NCBI GenBank assembly: GCA_015060885.1
Contig: SUXO01000012.1
Location: 1 to 55,074 of the forward strand
Source of the DNA: Bacteroidales bacterium
GTDB taxonomy: Bacteria; Bacteroidota; Bacteroidia; Bacteroidales; Bacteroidaceae
DNA: 55,074 nucleotides
Reading direction: 5' to 3'
Shown: piece after piece, positions 9,852-19,860 of the stretch
Layout: every line of letters starts with the position of its first letter
Numbering within the stretch: the stretch's first letter is position 1
Notes under the pieces: generated by a model
Seen by the model: the letters and a program-made list of their open reading frames with translations, nothing else
Told to the model about the DNA's origin: nothing
Databases searched by the model: none
Program-made: the position numbers and the translations under genes

Positions 9852-12131
9852 ATGGCAAAAATAAACAAAGAAGATGCTTTGAATTATCACGAGGGCAAAC
9901 GCCCGGGAAAAATAGAGGTGGTTCCCACCAAACCTTACTTTACACAGGCCGACCTGTGTCTTGCTTACTCTCCCGGTGTTGCGGAGCCCTGTCTCGAAAT
10001 TCAGAAAGACCCGCAGAACGCTTACCGATATACCGACAAAGGTAACCTTGTAGCAGTAATCTCAAACGGAACAGCCGTGCTTGGCCTGGGTAACATAGGC
10101 GCATTGAGCGGCAAGCCCGTGATGGAGGGAAAAGGCCTCCTGTTCAAGATATATGCCGGTATCGACGTGTTCGACATTGAGATAAACGAAACCGACCCCG
10201 ACAAATTCATTGAGGCTGTGAAGGCAATATCGCCCACATTCGGCGGTATAAACCTCGAAGACATCAAGGCACCCGAATGCTTTGAAATTGAGCAGCGTCT
10301 GAAAAAGGAACTCGACATCCCCGTGATGCACGACGACCAGCACGGTACAGCCATCATATCGGCAGCCGGTCTTTTGAATGCCCTCGAAGTAAATGGCAAG
10401 GATATATCAAAGGTGAAGGTGGTTGTAAACGGCGCAGGTGCCGCAGCAATCTCCTGTACCAAACTTTATATTGCACTCGGTGTAAAGAAAGAGAATGTGG
10501 TAATGCTCGACAGCCGCGGTGTAATAAACAGCGAACGCACCAACCTCACCTCCGAAAAGAAGGAGTTTGTGACTACACGCACCGACATACACACATTGGA
10601 AGAGGCAATAAAGGATGCCGATGTATTCCTGGGCCTTTCCAAAGGCAACGTGCTTTCAAAGGATATGGTGCGCTCAATGGCAAAGGACCCCATTGTCTTT
10701 GCTCTTGCCAACCCCACACCCGAAATTACATACGAGGATGCAATGGAGAGCCGCCCCGACGTGCTTATGAGTACCGGCCGTTCCGACTATCCCAACCAGA
10801 TAAACAACGTTATTGGTTTCCCCTATATTTTCCGTGGTGCGCTCGACACAGCAGCCGTTGCCATTAATGAGGAGATGAAGCTCGCCGCCGTGCGTGCAAT
10901 CGCCAACCTTGCAAAGCAACCTGTTCCCGAAATTGTGAACAAGGTATACCACGTGAACCACCTTACATTCGGCCGTGAATACTTTATACCTAAACCTGTT
11001 GACCCCCGTCTGCTTGTAGAGGTATCTACCGCTGTGGCAAAAGCAGCCATCGAGAGTGGTGTGGCACGTAAGGAAATAACCGATTGGGAAGGCTACAAAG
11101 AGCATCTGCTCGAATTTATGGGCCGTGAGTCGAAACTCACACAGCAGATTTACGAAATGGCACGCACCGAAACAAAGCGCATAGTTTTTGCCGAAGGTGC
11201 TCACCCCTCGATGATGAAGGCTGCCGTGAAGGCCAAAGAGGAGGGAATATGCCAGCCCATTCTGCTCGGTAACGACGAAATCATTGCCAAGCTTGCCAAA
11301 GAACTCGATTTGAGCCTCGAAGGAATTGAGGTGTTGAACCTCCGTCACCCTAACGAAATGGCACGCCGTGAGCGTTATGCCCGCATTCTTGCCGAAAAAC
11401 GCCAGCGTATGGGCTACACCTTTGAAGAGGCAAACGACAAGATGTTCGAACGTAACTACTTCGGTATGATGATGGTGGAAACAGGCGAAGCCGATGCCTT
11501 TGTTACCGGTCTTTACACAAAATACTCCAATACCATCAAGGTTGCCAAAGAGGTAATCGGTATGCAGCCCGGTTTCGACCACTTTGCAACAATGCACATA
11601 CTCAATTCGAAAAAGGGAACATATTTCGTAGCCGATACTCTTATCAACCGCGCGCCCTCAACCGATACACTCATCGACGTGGCACGCCTTATGGAGAGAA
11701 CCGTGCGTTTCTTCAATCACGAACCTGTGATGGCAATGGTATCGTACTCCAATTTCGGTACCGACAAGGGTGGCAGTGCCGGCAATGTACAGAAGGCTGT
11801 CGAGTATCTGCACACCACATATCCCGACTGGAAACTCGATGGTGAAATGCAGGTGAACGTGGCTATGAACCGCGAACTGCGCGACAACAAGTATCCCTTC
11901 AACAAACTCAAAGGACTCGATGTGAACACTCTCATCTTCCCCAACCTTAACTCGGCCAACTCGTCATACAAACTGTTGCAGGCTTTGAGCCCCGACACCG
12001 AGATTATAGGTCCCTTGCAGATGGGATTGAACAAACCTATCCACTTTATCGACTTTGAGAGTACAGTACAGGAGATTCTTAATGTTACTGCCGTTGCTGC
12101 TATCGACGCAATTGTCAACAACAAGAAGTAA
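9852..12131 (+). CDS. maeB: NADP-dependent malic enzyme with phosphotransacetylase-like domain
   Basis: Converts malate to pyruvate and CO2 with NADP+ reduction. The 759-residue length matches the hybrid MaeB type. The N-terminal malic domain carries LAYSPGVAEPC and the MHDDQHGTAI metal/substrate motif (about residue 158). A Rossmann NAD(P) domain follows (VVNGAGAAAISC). From about residue 430 there is a phosphate acetyltransferase-like domain (KRIVFAEG through MVSYSNFGTDKGG), which in this family is regulatory rather than catalytic. It is the last gene before a convergent terminator and is probably the distal gene of the dapA unit, though it could have its own promoter in the 33-bp gap. Confidence 0.95.
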   Translation: MAKINKEDALNYHEGKRPGKIEVVPTKPYFTQADLCLAYSPGVAEPCLEIQKDPQNAYRYTDKGNLVAVISNGTAVLGLGNIGALSGKPVMEGKGLLFKIYAGIDVFDIEINETDPDKFIEAVKAISPTFGGINLEDIKAPECFEIEQRLKKELDIPVMHDDQHGTAIISAAGLLNALEVNGKDISKVKVVVNGAGAAAISCTKLYIALGVKKENVVMLDSRGVINSERTNLTSEKKEFVTTRTDIHTLEEAIKDADVFLGLSKGNVLSKDMVRSMAKDPIVFALANPTPEITYEDAMESRPDVLMSTGRSDYPNQINNVIGFPYIFRGALDTAAVAINEEMKLAAVRAIANLAKQPVPEIVNKVYHVNHLTFGREYFIPKPVDPRLLVEVSTAVAKAAIESGVARKEITDWEGYKEHLLEFMGRESKLTQQIYEMARTETKRIVFAEGAHPSMMKAAVKAKEEGICQPILLGNDEIIAKLAKELDLSLEGIEVLNLRHPNEMARRERYARILAEKRQRMGYTFEEANDKMFERNYFGMMMVETGEADAFVTGLYTKYSNTIKVAKEVIGMQPGFDHFATMHILNSKKGTYFVADTLINRAPSTDTLIDVARLMERTVRFFNHEPVMAMVSYSNFGTDKGGSAGNVQKAVEYLHTTYPDWKLDGEMQVNVAMNRELRDNKYPFNKLKGLDVNTLIFPNLNSANSSYKLLQALSPDTEIIGPLQMGLNKPIHFIDFESTVQEILNVTAVAAIDAIVNNKK

Positions 12132-12139
12132 TATTCCTT

Positions 12140-12193
12140 ATATAACCAAGAGAGTCGCTTGCATTTAAATGCAAGCGACTCTCTTGGTTATAT
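12140..12193. terminator. 54-nt perfect palindrome, bidirectional terminator between maeB and the aspartate decarboxylase gene
   Basis: The arms 12140-12166 and 12167-12193 are exact reverse complements with no spacer (centre CATTTAAATG). It ends both convergent genes. The TAA stop of the minus-strand gene (12188-12190) lies inside the right arm, so part of the stem is translated sequence boundary. Confidence 0.85.
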
Positions 12194-13849
12194 TTCCACC
12201 ACGGGCAGGCTCTTCTTCCATCGTTCCGCGTATGAGTCGAGAATAGCTCTCACGCTGCGGCCGATGGTTCCGTAATCCTCCTCTTTAAGGTTGGCAAGCG
12301 ACACGCGTATGCTCCATTCGGGCCCGTCGAAACCGCCACCGTTCAGCACCACAAGCGACGTTTCCGTTGCCAGGCGGAACACCACATCGAGCGGGTTGTA
12401 GTTAAGGCGGAGATAGTCGGCAAAATCGTCTCCATAGAACCTCTTTGCCCATACCAGCAAGTCAATTTCGGAGTAGTAACCGGCTCGCAGAGGGTCGGGC
12501 GGCAGGGTAAATCCCATACTCCTCCACAATGTGTCGAGCCTTCGCCCTATAATTTCAATCATCTTGCCGCGGAAATTGTCGCCTTCCCTCTTGTCTATTA
12601 TTGAGTAGAGCGCAAACAGAGTCATCTGCATTTGCTGCGGCAGCGAGAGGCCTGCTGTGTGGTTGAGAGCTACCTGACGGCTGTCGGCAACCATACGGTC
12701 GATGAAACGCATACCTTCGGCATCGTGGCGTATGCTTCCGTAACGCTCCTGTAACTCACCCTTTCGCTTGCGAGGCAGGCGTTTGAGCAGGTTGTCGAAT
12801 ATGTTGTCGCGGTGCATGACGGTAACGGCTGTGCGCCAGCCTGTGGCACCGAAATATTTAGAGAAGGAGTAGACTCCTATGGTGTTGTGGGGCAGTTCGC
12901 CAATGAGTGACCTGAATCCCGGAACGTATGTGGCATATACATCATCGGTTACAATCATAAGGTTAGGGTTCCATCTCTTCACAATATCCACAAGAGCGGC
13001 AATGGTGTCGTTGCTCAACGCATAGCTGGGCGGGTTGCTTGGGTTCACAATGAACAGTGCCTTGTACGAAGGGTCGCGCAGCTTGTTTATCTCGCGTTCG
13101 TCGTATTGCCACAAATGCAGCCCCTCCTTGCTCATTCTGCTGGCAGGGATATGTGTCACCTTGAACTTGTAGCGTCGCAGTTGTGGAATTTCAATGTAGG
13201 GTGTAAATACAGGAGTCATAAGTGCTATGTTGTCGCCCTTGCCGAGCAGGTAGTTCTGTTGCAGTGAGTCGAATATATAGCACATTGCGGCAGTGCCTCC
13301 CTCGGTGGCAAATATGTCAAAATCCCCTTGTGGCGGGCGGCCTCCGCAGAGTTCCTGGGCAATGTAGTCGCGCACGGCAATCTCGGTGTAACGGAGCACT
13401 CTCCCGGGTACGGGATACTGGTTGCCAATTACGCTCTCCACCCATTCGTGTATGAGCTCGTCGGCATCGGCCTTGTGCTCGAACAGCATATAGTCGCGGC
13501 ACTTTTGCAGGAAAGCAACGCCGGCGTGCTCCCTCTTCTCCTTCAAAAAGATGTCGAACCGTTCGGCAATGCCATCCTTCTGTGCTATTCCGGCAAGCCC
13601 TTCGGGGCACTCCCACACGCGATGGCATTCGGCAAGCCCGAACTCTCCCAATGCAAAGAATGCCTCGCGGGGTAGTGTGGCCACCCAGTTGGGGTTGCCG
13701 CGTCCTGCATTCAACATCGTGTGCATCATCTTTCGCACACTTTCGTCGGCAAGTGCAATCAGCCTGTCTTTCAACTCAAAAGGACTTATCTTCTCCATCT
13801 CCTTCTCAAAAGAGATTACTTCGCTTTTGTCTTTCAATAACTTATTCAT
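12188..13849 (-). CDS. aspD: Aspartate 4-decarboxylase (bifunctional aspartate aminotransferase)
   Basis: A PLP enzyme that decarboxylates L-aspartate to L-alanine and CO2, with side aspartate aminotransferase activity. 553 residues from the chosen ATG (MNKLLKD), close to the family length. The frame continues far upstream, but that part overlaps the antiporter gene and is not homologous. Fold-type I aminotransferase motifs are present: NPSNPPSYA, TDDVYATYVP, and the PLP lysine in YSFSKYFGATGWR. The N-terminal extension (ISPFELKDRLIALA) is typical of AspD and absent in ordinary transaminases. The start lies 11 bp after the stop of the antiporter gene, so the two form one transcript. An ATG seven codons upstream, overlapping the antiporter stop, is an alternative. 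Confidence 0.93.
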   Translation of the reverse strand: MNKLLKDKSEVISFEKEMEKISPFELKDRLIALADESVRKMMHTMLNAGRGNPNWVATLPREAFFALGEFGLAECHRVWECPEGLAGIAQKDGIAERFDIFLKEKREHAGVAFLQKCRDYMLFEHKADADELIHEWVESVIGNQYPVPGRVLRYTEIAVRDYIAQELCGGRPPQGDFDIFATEGGTAAMCYIFDSLQQNYLLGKGDNIALMTPVFTPYIEIPQLRRYKFKVTHIPASRMSKEGLHLWQYDEREINKLRDPSYKALFIVNPSNPPSYALSNDTIAALVDIVKRWNPNLMIVTDDVYATYVPGFRSLIGELPHNTIGVYSFSKYFGATGWRTAVTVMHRDNIFDNLLKRLPRKRKGELQERYGSIRHDAEGMRFIDRMVADSRQVALNHTAGLSLPQQMQMTLFALYSIIDKREGDNFRGKMIEIIGRRLDTLWRSMGFTLPPDPLRAGYYSEIDLLVWAKRFYGDDFADYLRLNYNPLDVVFRLATETSLVVLNGGGFDGPEWSIRVSLANLKEEDYGTIGRSVRAILDSYAERWKKSLPVVEI

Positions 13850-13860
13850 AAGGTATGGTT

Positions 13861-15579
13861 TTAGTTGCATAATAGGACAATGAATACTCCCCAAAGAATG
13901 AGCAGCGTATTTCCAACCGCATAGGTGACTGTGTAGCCGAGTGCGGGAGTGTCGCTGCCGAGTGTCTCTTGCAAGGCTCCTATGGCAGCAGTGGTGGTGC
14001 GTGCTCCGGCACAACAGCCGAGTGCTATGGCCGGGTGGAACTTGAACCAGTGTCTTGCAATGTATATGCCGAAGAGCAACGGGAGCGATGTGGCGAATAT
14101 ACCGGCGACGAAGAGCGAGAGCCCCACCTCCTTGAACCCGGCAATGAAACCGGGGCCGGCAGTAATTCCTACCACGGCAATGAATATGTTGAGTGCAAGG
14201 TTGTTGAACACCCACAGGGCACCGTCGGGTATGGCACCCATTGTGGGGTGGTGCGACCGCCACCAGCCGAATACAAGGCCTGCTATGAGTGCGCCGCCGC
14301 TGCTGCTCAGGCTCAAAGGCACACCGCCTATGTGGAGAGTGAGAGTGCCTATTACGGCTCCCAAGAGTATACCCATTGAGAAGAATACCACATCGGTTGC
14401 ATCGCCGGCGGGTGCAGGGTAGCCAATCTCTCTTGCTGCGGGCTCCACTTCGAACTTGCGACCTATTATCTCAATGACATCGCCTGTGTTGAGCTTTGTT
14501 GCGGGGAACACCGGTATGCTCACGCCCATACGTTGGATTTTCTGTATGCTCACACCGTGCATAAATGGCTGTGCGCGCAGTTCACCCACACTCTTGCCTC
14601 CATAGCAGCAAATGCGCTTGCGGCTGTTGCCTGCAACCCTTGTCTTCATTACAAGCACGGGGAATTCCAGTATCGCATCGTCATCTACCTCGGTGCCAAT
14701 CCACCTCTCCTCGCCAATAACATACTCCCTTCGTCCCGACAGCACCACCTCGTCGCCGAGGCCAATAATCTCTTTGGGGCCGAAATTGTCCCTTATTTCT
14801 CCTCGCTCCCTTATGCGCTCGACAAAGAGCCTTTTGCCCTCCATCTCAAAAAAGCGTTCCAGTTCTTCGACGCTGCGCCCCTCGGAGAACCATTCGTTTT
14901 CCACACGATAGGCGCGGAAGATAACCGCTCTCTTTGCTTCAATGAAATCGGGTTTCTGGCTGTCGTTGCTGCCCATACTATCTTCGAGCTCCTTGCAGGC
15001 CGCCCTTACTTTGGGAAAACCGCCCAGGAGCCTCGGCCCAAGCCTTGCGATAATCCACGCCGAGCCTGCTGTGCCGAATATATATGTCACGGCATAGGCG
15101 ACAGGGATAATGCTTATCATTTTCTCTTGCTCTTCGCTGCTTAAATTCAAGCCTCGTATGGTGTCGTCGGCGACACCAATCACGGCACTTATGGTCTGCG
15201 AACCCGACAACAATCCCGCTGCCTCGCCCGGCCCGTAACCCATTATGAGTGAAACCACCCAGGTCACAAGCAGAATGGAGACGCACATACACACGGCGAA
15301 ACCAACCTGTGGCAATCCCTCTTTTTTAAGTCCGTTGAAGAACTGCGGTCCCACCTTGTAGCCTATGGCGAAAAGGAACATAAGAAACGCAACAGGTTTC
15401 AGCGTGTCGCCTATGGGTATGTGCAGTTGTCCCACTATCACTCCCACGAGCAGCACGCTCGACACAATGCCGAGGCTGAATCCTTTAATTCGTATTTTTG
15501 CAATGAGAAACCCCAAAGCGATTGTGAGGTAAATCGCAATCTCGGGGTGCGAGCGTAAAAGTTCTGTTATCCAATTCAT
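13861..15579 (-). CDS. aspT: Aspartate:alanine antiporter AspT
   Basis: Exchanges external aspartate for internal alanine. Coupled to AspD this exports one charge and consumes a proton per turnover. The protein has 572 residues from MNWITELL; a start nine codons upstream (15606) is possible but less typical. It has the AAE transporter layout: about five hydrophobic segments at the N-terminus, a large soluble middle with two TrkA-C-like parts (about residues 200-370), then five or more membrane segments at the C-terminus. Duplicated family motifs are visible ([16 protein letters not shown] in the first half, [14 protein letters not shown] in the second). It sits directly upstream of aspD in the same operon. 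Confidence 0.93.
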   Translation of the reverse strand: MNWITELLRSHPEIAIYLTIALGFLIAKIRIKGFSLGIVSSVLLVGVIVGQLHIPIGDTLKPVAFLMFLFAIGYKVGPQFFNGLKKEGLPQVGFAVCMCVSILLVTWVVSLIMGYGPGEAAGLLSGSQTISAVIGVADDTIRGLNLSSEEQEKMISIIPVAYAVTYIFGTAGSAWIIARLGPRLLGGFPKVRAACKELEDSMGSNDSQKPDFIEAKRAVIFRAYRVENEWFSEGRSVEELERFFEMEGKRLFVERIRERGEIRDNFGPKEIIGLGDEVVLSGRREYVIGEERWIGTEVDDDAILEFPVLVMKTRVAGNSRKRICCYGGKSVGELRAQPFMHGVSIQKIQRMGVSIPVFPATKLNTGDVIEIIGRKFEVEPAAREIGYPAPAGDATDVVFFSMGILLGAVIGTLTLHIGGVPLSLSSSGGALIAGLVFGWWRSHHPTMGAIPDGALWVFNNLALNIFIAVVGITAGPGFIAGFKEVGLSLFVAGIFATSLPLLFGIYIARHWFKFHPAIALGCCAGARTTTAAIGALQETLGSDTPALGYTVTYAVGNTLLILWGVFIVLLCN

Positions 15580-15656
15580 AAAATCTTTTTTTATGATGGA
15601 TAACATTTGTGTTATAATAAATGTTCTGCTGAATTATGCAAAGCGATACCAATCTG

Positions 15657-17825
15657 TCAGGCTATGATGTCGCGCAACAGCAATAGCTCCTGTCGGTCGG
15701 CACCACGCTCGATGAGTGTGTCAAAATCCTTTTCGAATTGCGCGAAAAACAGTTCCTTGTTGTCGCATAGCTTCTTTGCCTTTATATAAAGTTCCACAGC
15801 GGCAGCGTTGTTACGCGTTATCCACTCGACGTGGGCTGCGTTCATATAGTCGGTGAACTTCGCTCCCTTTGCCTCCATTACCTTTCTGTAATAGTTACGG
15901 GCCTGTTCCTCTTTACCCGTGAGGAACGAACACCAGGCAATGGCACGTAATGTGCTTATTGAACCGGGTTTAAGAAATTCCATCTTGAAGAAACGTGCAA
16001 ACGCCTCGTCATATCGTTTGAGCAGTGCAAGGCACTCGCCTGTCTGCCTTAACAGCGAAATGTTTTCGGGAGCAATCTCCTCGGCAAGCAGGTAGAAACC
16101 TATGGCTTTGTCGGCATTGTCCGACAAACGGTAACACTGTGCTATGTGCGATATTGTCCACAATGTATCGGGCTTTATAATGTCGGCGCGGGTGTAGTAA
16201 TCTATTGCCGCCGAATAATCCTTCTCTTTTTGCAGACAGTATCCCATCTCCTGGTAGAAGTGTTCGTCGGGGGTGTTCTCCTTTTCATATATGCGGCCGG
16301 CATTCACGGCCTCGGCGTAGTACTCTTTTTCCATAAGGTGGTTGAATATACGCAGTATAGTGCCGGGCTCGTTTACAAGCACGCGCAGCGTGGGGCTTTC
16401 AAGAAGGTTGAGCGACAGGGTGAACGGGTCCTTGAACTCCTTGCGTGCCGGCGATAGTTTAAAGAAACGGTACAGGTCCTGTATGTACTGGTTCCCCTCA
16501 ATTTCGGCCTTCTTCTCTTTGGGAATCTCGCTGTTGCGGTCTATGCCCTGCTCGGCAGTATCGTCACCGCCTGTAATCTGCTGCATAAGCATATCCTTCT
16601 GCCCTTGTGGCACCTGGTTGAGAGTGAGGCAGAACGAGTACTTGTCGCTGTTGCAGAAGAGTGGCGATGAACATATTGTCGACAATAGTGTCTTCTTTGC
16701 ATTCTCGCTCTGCGGCATAATGTCGGCAATGGCGGGGAGAGTGGGGTCGAACGGGCGCAGCCAGTTCATGTTCCTCTTGAAGAAGGGATAGTTCTTCAAT
16801 TGCGAGAAGGTGCTCATATATACATCGGCACCCTCAATCTGCCATTGGGTAATCTCTTCCAATTTGTCTTTTATCCTGTCCTTTTCGGTCCACTCCTTCC
16901 ATTCGGGGTTCTTATCCTCGTTCTCAATCTCGCTTATAATGTCGAACCCCATTTTCTCGCCATTGAGGTGCGGGTTCTTCATCATCGCGGGGATAATCTC
17001 CTCGCGCATCTTGCGGTCTATCTTCTGTGTCTCACGGCAACGCAGCATCTGAATCTGTGTGGTCGCAATGCGCGATAGCAGGCGTGGCGAGTCAATCAGC
17101 GATTCGGTTGCGGCAACCAGTTCGGGGTGGAATTCGAGCCTGCTCCCGTAAGTGAATATCGCTATGATGTAACCAACCAATGCCCTGGTCGAAATCCTTG
17201 TGCTCTCGCTCTCAACTGCTTTTATAAGTGTCATTGCCTTTAACGGTTCAAAACACTTCATGAGGCTCAGTGTAACGGCACTCGCAATAACGGCTCTGTC
17301 GTTTACGGGTACATCCTTCTCCTTTATTATCTGTGAAACGAGCTCCGCATCGCTCTTGTGCCAGGCTATGCTCTCTGTTATTGTTGTGAAGATGTTGTCG
17401 AGCAACCTTTCGTGTTCTTCGAAAAGCTCGGCTTTAACCTTTCTTCCTTCGGCTTGCGACAGTAGCCCTGCGGCCTCCTGGTTGGCGTAATTCTCGTGCA
17501 ATCGGTTGCGCAATACAGCAATCTCTTCGATACACCTCGCTTTGTAGCCGGGTTTGCGGGCAATGGCTATCTGGTCGTTGAGTATATGACACTCGCCCAA
17601 GAGGTTGCCGTACATGCGTTCACGTTCCGGGTCGGGAGTGCCTTTGCGAAGGTAGTCCAACAGGAATTCGTATGAACTCTTCATTTGTGAGAAACGTGTG
17701 CGCAAGGTCCATTCCTGCAAGCTCTCCATGTCGGTCGACAGAACTTCCATTGCATCTTTGAGTCGCCTGGCCGCAAGCAGGGCTGCAACCTCTTTTCTTA
17801 TCTCTTCACTGCGTTTCTCTTCCAT
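15657..17825 (-). CDS. TPR repeat protein, cytoplasmic, unknown role
   Basis: 722 residues with no signal peptide. The N-terminal two thirds is helical and rich in charged residues, without a motif I recognise. The last third (about 505-690) holds at least four tetratricopeptide repeats, for example the stretches around EMGYCLQKEKDYSAAIDYYTRA and SHIAQCYRLSDNADKAIGFYLLA (quoted in part). TPRs mediate protein contacts. Similar large TPR proteins occur in Bacteroidales next to unrelated genes, so the context is not informative. It lies 77 bp upstream of aspT on the same strand and may start its own transcript. Confidence 0.8.
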   Translation of the reverse strand: MEEKRSEEIRKEVAALLAARRLKDAMEVLSTDMESLQEWTLRTRFSQMKSSYEFLLDYLRKGTPDPERERMYGNLLGECHILNDQIAIARKPGYKARCIEEIAVLRNRLHENYANQEAAGLLSQAEGRKVKAELFEEHERLLDNIFTTITESIAWHKSDAELVSQIIKEKDVPVNDRAVIASAVTLSLMKCFEPLKAMTLIKAVESESTRISTRALVGYIIAIFTYGSRLEFHPELVAATESLIDSPRLLSRIATTQIQMLRCRETQKIDRKMREEIIPAMMKNPHLNGEKMGFDIISEIENEDKNPEWKEWTEKDRIKDKLEEITQWQIEGADVYMSTFSQLKNYPFFKRNMNWLRPFDPTLPAIADIMPQSENAKKTLLSTICSSPLFCNSDKYSFCLTLNQVPQGQKDMLMQQITGGDDTAEQGIDRNSEIPKEKKAEIEGNQYIQDLYRFFKLSPARKEFKDPFTLSLNLLESPTLRVLVNEPGTILRIFNHLMEKEYYAEAVNAGRIYEKENTPDEHFYQEMGYCLQKEKDYSAAIDYYTRADIIKPDTLWTISHIAQCYRLSDNADKAIGFYLLAEEIAPENISLLRQTGECLALLKRYDEAFARFFKMEFLKPGSISTLRAIAWCSFLTGKEEQARNYYRKVMEAKGAKFTDYMNAAHVEWITRNNAAAVELYIKAKKLCDNKELFFAQFEKDFDTLIERGADRQELLLLRDIIA

Positions 17826-17842
17826 TGTGAGTATTTATAAAT

Positions 17843-17872
17843 GTAAACAGCGTGGACAACCACGCTGTTTAC
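17843..17872 (-). terminator. Terminator after pgk
   Basis: A 13-bp perfect stem, GTAAACAGCGTGG with CCACGCTGTTTAC, and loop ACAA. On the minus strand it is followed by a moderately A/T-rich run, not a strict T tract. Confidence 0.7.
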
Positions 17873-17894
17873 TCTTATTCAATGAATTTTTTAA

Positions 17895-19145
17895 TTATTC
17901 ACCTTTGATGGCAGCTACTCCGGGGAGTACCTTGCCTTCGATAGCTTCGAGCAATGCACCGCCACCGGTTGAGATGTACGATACTTTGTCGGCCATGTTG
18001 AATTTGTTTACACAAGCAACCGAGTCACCACCGCCAACGAGTGAGAATGCACCGTTAGCTGTTGCTTTTGCGATAGCCTCGGCAATGGCAAGTGAGCCGC
18101 CGATGAAGTTGTCGAACTCGAATACGCCTGCGGGGCCGTTCCAAAGGATGGTCTTTGCATTCTCGATGGCAGCAGCAAAAGCCTTGCGTGCTTCGGGACC
18201 TGCATCGAGGCCTTCCCAACCGTCGGGAATTTCGTTAACGGGAACAACCTGTGAGTTTGCATCGTTAGAGAAGTCATCGGCAGCAACGCAGTCTGTTGCA
18301 AGAACAAGGTTCACGCCTTTTGCCTTTGCCTGCTCAATGATGTCGAGCGCAAGCTGCAATTTGTCGTCCTCAACGATTGAGTTACCAATCTTGCCGCCCT
18401 GTGCCTTTGCGAATGTGTATGTCATACCACCGCAGAGGATGAGGTTGTCAACCTTGTCCATAAGGTTCTCGATGATACCGATTTTGGTAGAAACCTTTGA
18501 ACCGCCCATAATGGCAGTGAAGGGGCGTTTGATGTCTTTGAGAATGTTGTCAACGGCCTGAACCTCTTTCTCCATCAGGTAACCGAGCATCTTGTTGTCG
18601 GCATCGAAGTAGTCGGCGATAACGGCTGTTGAAGCGTGACGGCGGTGTGCTGTACCGAACGCGTCGTTGATGTAGCAGTCGGCATAAGAAGCGAGTGTCT
18701 TTGAGAACTCCTTCTGCGACTCCTTCATGGCTTTCTTTGCATCGTTGTATGCGGGGTCCTCCTTGTCGATGCCAACGGGCTTGCCCTCCTCTTCGGGGTA
18801 GAAACGGAGGTTTTCGAGCATAAGCACTTCACCGGGTTTCAAAGCGGCAGCAGCCTCGGCTGCCTTTGCGCAGTCGGGAGCGAACTGAACGGCAACGCCC
18901 AATTTCTCAGAAACAGCATCAACAATCTGGCTCAAAGAGTATTTTGCGTTTACCTTGCCTTTGGGCTTGCCCATGTGCGACATTATGATGAGTGCGCCGC
19001 CATCGGCCAACACTTTTTTAAGTGTGGGGAGTGCACCTCTGATACGTGTATCGTCGGTAATTTTACCCTCTTCGTTCAAAGGAACGTTGAAGTCCACGCG
19101 AACGATAGCTTTCTTGCCTGCAAAATTAAATTTGTCAATTGTCAT
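17895..19145 (-). CDS. pgk: Phosphoglycerate kinase
   Basis: Transfers phosphate from 1,3-bisphosphoglycerate to ADP in glycolysis and the reverse in gluconeogenesis. 416 residues. Family motifs in order: [11 protein letters not shown] at the start, the SHMGKPKG segment (about 57), [13 protein letters not shown] (about 160), [10 protein letters not shown] (about 206), and the C-terminal nucleotide site [12 protein letters not shown] (about 372). All key residues appear present. The gene is flanked by a terminator on one side and an A/T-rich region with a near-consensus -7 box (TATCTTCG on the minus strand) on the other, so it is monocistronic. Confidence 0.98.
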   Translation of the reverse strand: MTIDKFNFAGKKAIVRVDFNVPLNEEGKITDDTRIRGALPTLKKVLADGGALIIMSHMGKPKGKVNAKYSLSQIVDAVSEKLGVAVQFAPDCAKAAEAAAALKPGEVLMLENLRFYPEEEGKPVGIDKEDPAYNDAKKAMKESQKEFSKTLASYADCYINDAFGTAHRRHASTAVIADYFDADNKMLGYLMEKEVQAVDNILKDIKRPFTAIMGGSKVSTKIGIIENLMDKVDNLILCGGMTYTFAKAQGGKIGNSIVEDDKLQLALDIIEQAKAKGVNLVLATDCVAADDFSNDANSQVVPVNEIPDGWEGLDAGPEARKAFAAAIENAKTILWNGPAGVFEFDNFIGGSLAIAEAIAKATANGAFSLVGGGDSVACVNKFNMADKVSYISTGGGALLEAIEGKVLPGVAAIKGE

Positions 19146-19311
19146 AATTAAATTGATTTTATGTTAGTAAAAGTTATAGTTAGTTCAATATTTCATTTTG
19201 CGAAGATAATAAATTTTAATATAAAGCGGTAATAATTGAAAATAAAAATTATTTGCCGCTTTTCTTTGCTGAATCTCTTTGCAGAATGGTATCCGGCTCT
19301 ATGTAGGCTGA

Positions 19312-19860
19312 TTATTTCCTGTTGCCGAAATATTTGTAGAGAGGGGCTATCATCAAAGCCTGGTATATATCTCCATTATCCAATAACGTTTTTACCTCTT
19401 CTTCGTTCATCAAATGAACGGTCAGCTCTTCGTTTTCGTCGAGCGAAGGTTCTGCAATTTTCTCAACTCCAATGGCAAGAAAGCAGTGTACCATATTTGT
19501 CATTGAACCGGGGTTGGGGGAAATGGTCATTAGCTTGCTCCATTGCCCGCCGCCGAAGCCGGTCTCTTCGAGCAGTTCGCGTTGTGCGGCTTCCAGCGGA
19601 TCTTCGCCCTTCTCCATAACACCGCATGGAAGTTCTGTCCCGCTCACTCCCAGGCCGTGGCGGTATTGCCTCTCCATTACAAATTTTCCATCAGCGGTTA
19701 TGGCTATTACATTTACCCAGTCGGGGTATTCAAGAACGTAATATTCATCCATAATCCTTCCGTCGGGCAGCTGCACCTTGTCGCGTCTTGCAGTGAGCCA
19801 CGGCCTTTTTATAATATACTCCGTTTCAAGGATTTTCCATTTGGTCTCTTTTCTTTCCAT
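19312..19860 (-). CDS. Nudix hydrolase, ADP-ribose pyrophosphatase-like
   Basis: 182 residues. A full Nudix box, GX5EX7REUXEEXGU, spans about residues 80-102 (G-VMEKG-E then REL-LEETGF). The upstream LEYPDWVNVIAITADGK and RQYRHG stretches are typical of the ADP-sugar pyrophosphatase subgroup. It would hydrolyse ADP-ribose or a related nucleoside diphosphate sugar in the cytoplasm. The first 35 bp overlap the 3' end of nth in another frame, so the two genes are translationally close and probably co-transcribed. Confidence 0.88.
   Translation of the reverse strand: MERKETKWKILETEYIIKRPWLTARRDKVQLPDGRIMDEYYVLEYPDWVNVIAITADGKFVMERQYRHGLGVSGTELPCGVMEKGEDPLEAAQRELLEETGFGGGQWSKLMTISPNPGSMTNMVHCFLAIGVEKIAEPSLDENEELTVHLMNEEEVKTLLDNGDIYQALMIAPLYKYFGNRK

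Noticed and set aside
10674-11597. 307-codon minus-strand frame inside maeB, and similar long antisense frames inside dapA, phoH/purC, hydG and nahK
   Set aside because: Antisense to well-conserved genes, rich in H, C and V, no homology that I recognise; expected from codon bias.
13850-14263. Long N-terminal extension of aspD overlapping aspT
   Set aside because: The extension is arginine-, histidine- and cysteine-rich out-of-frame translation of aspT; aspD begins at 13849.
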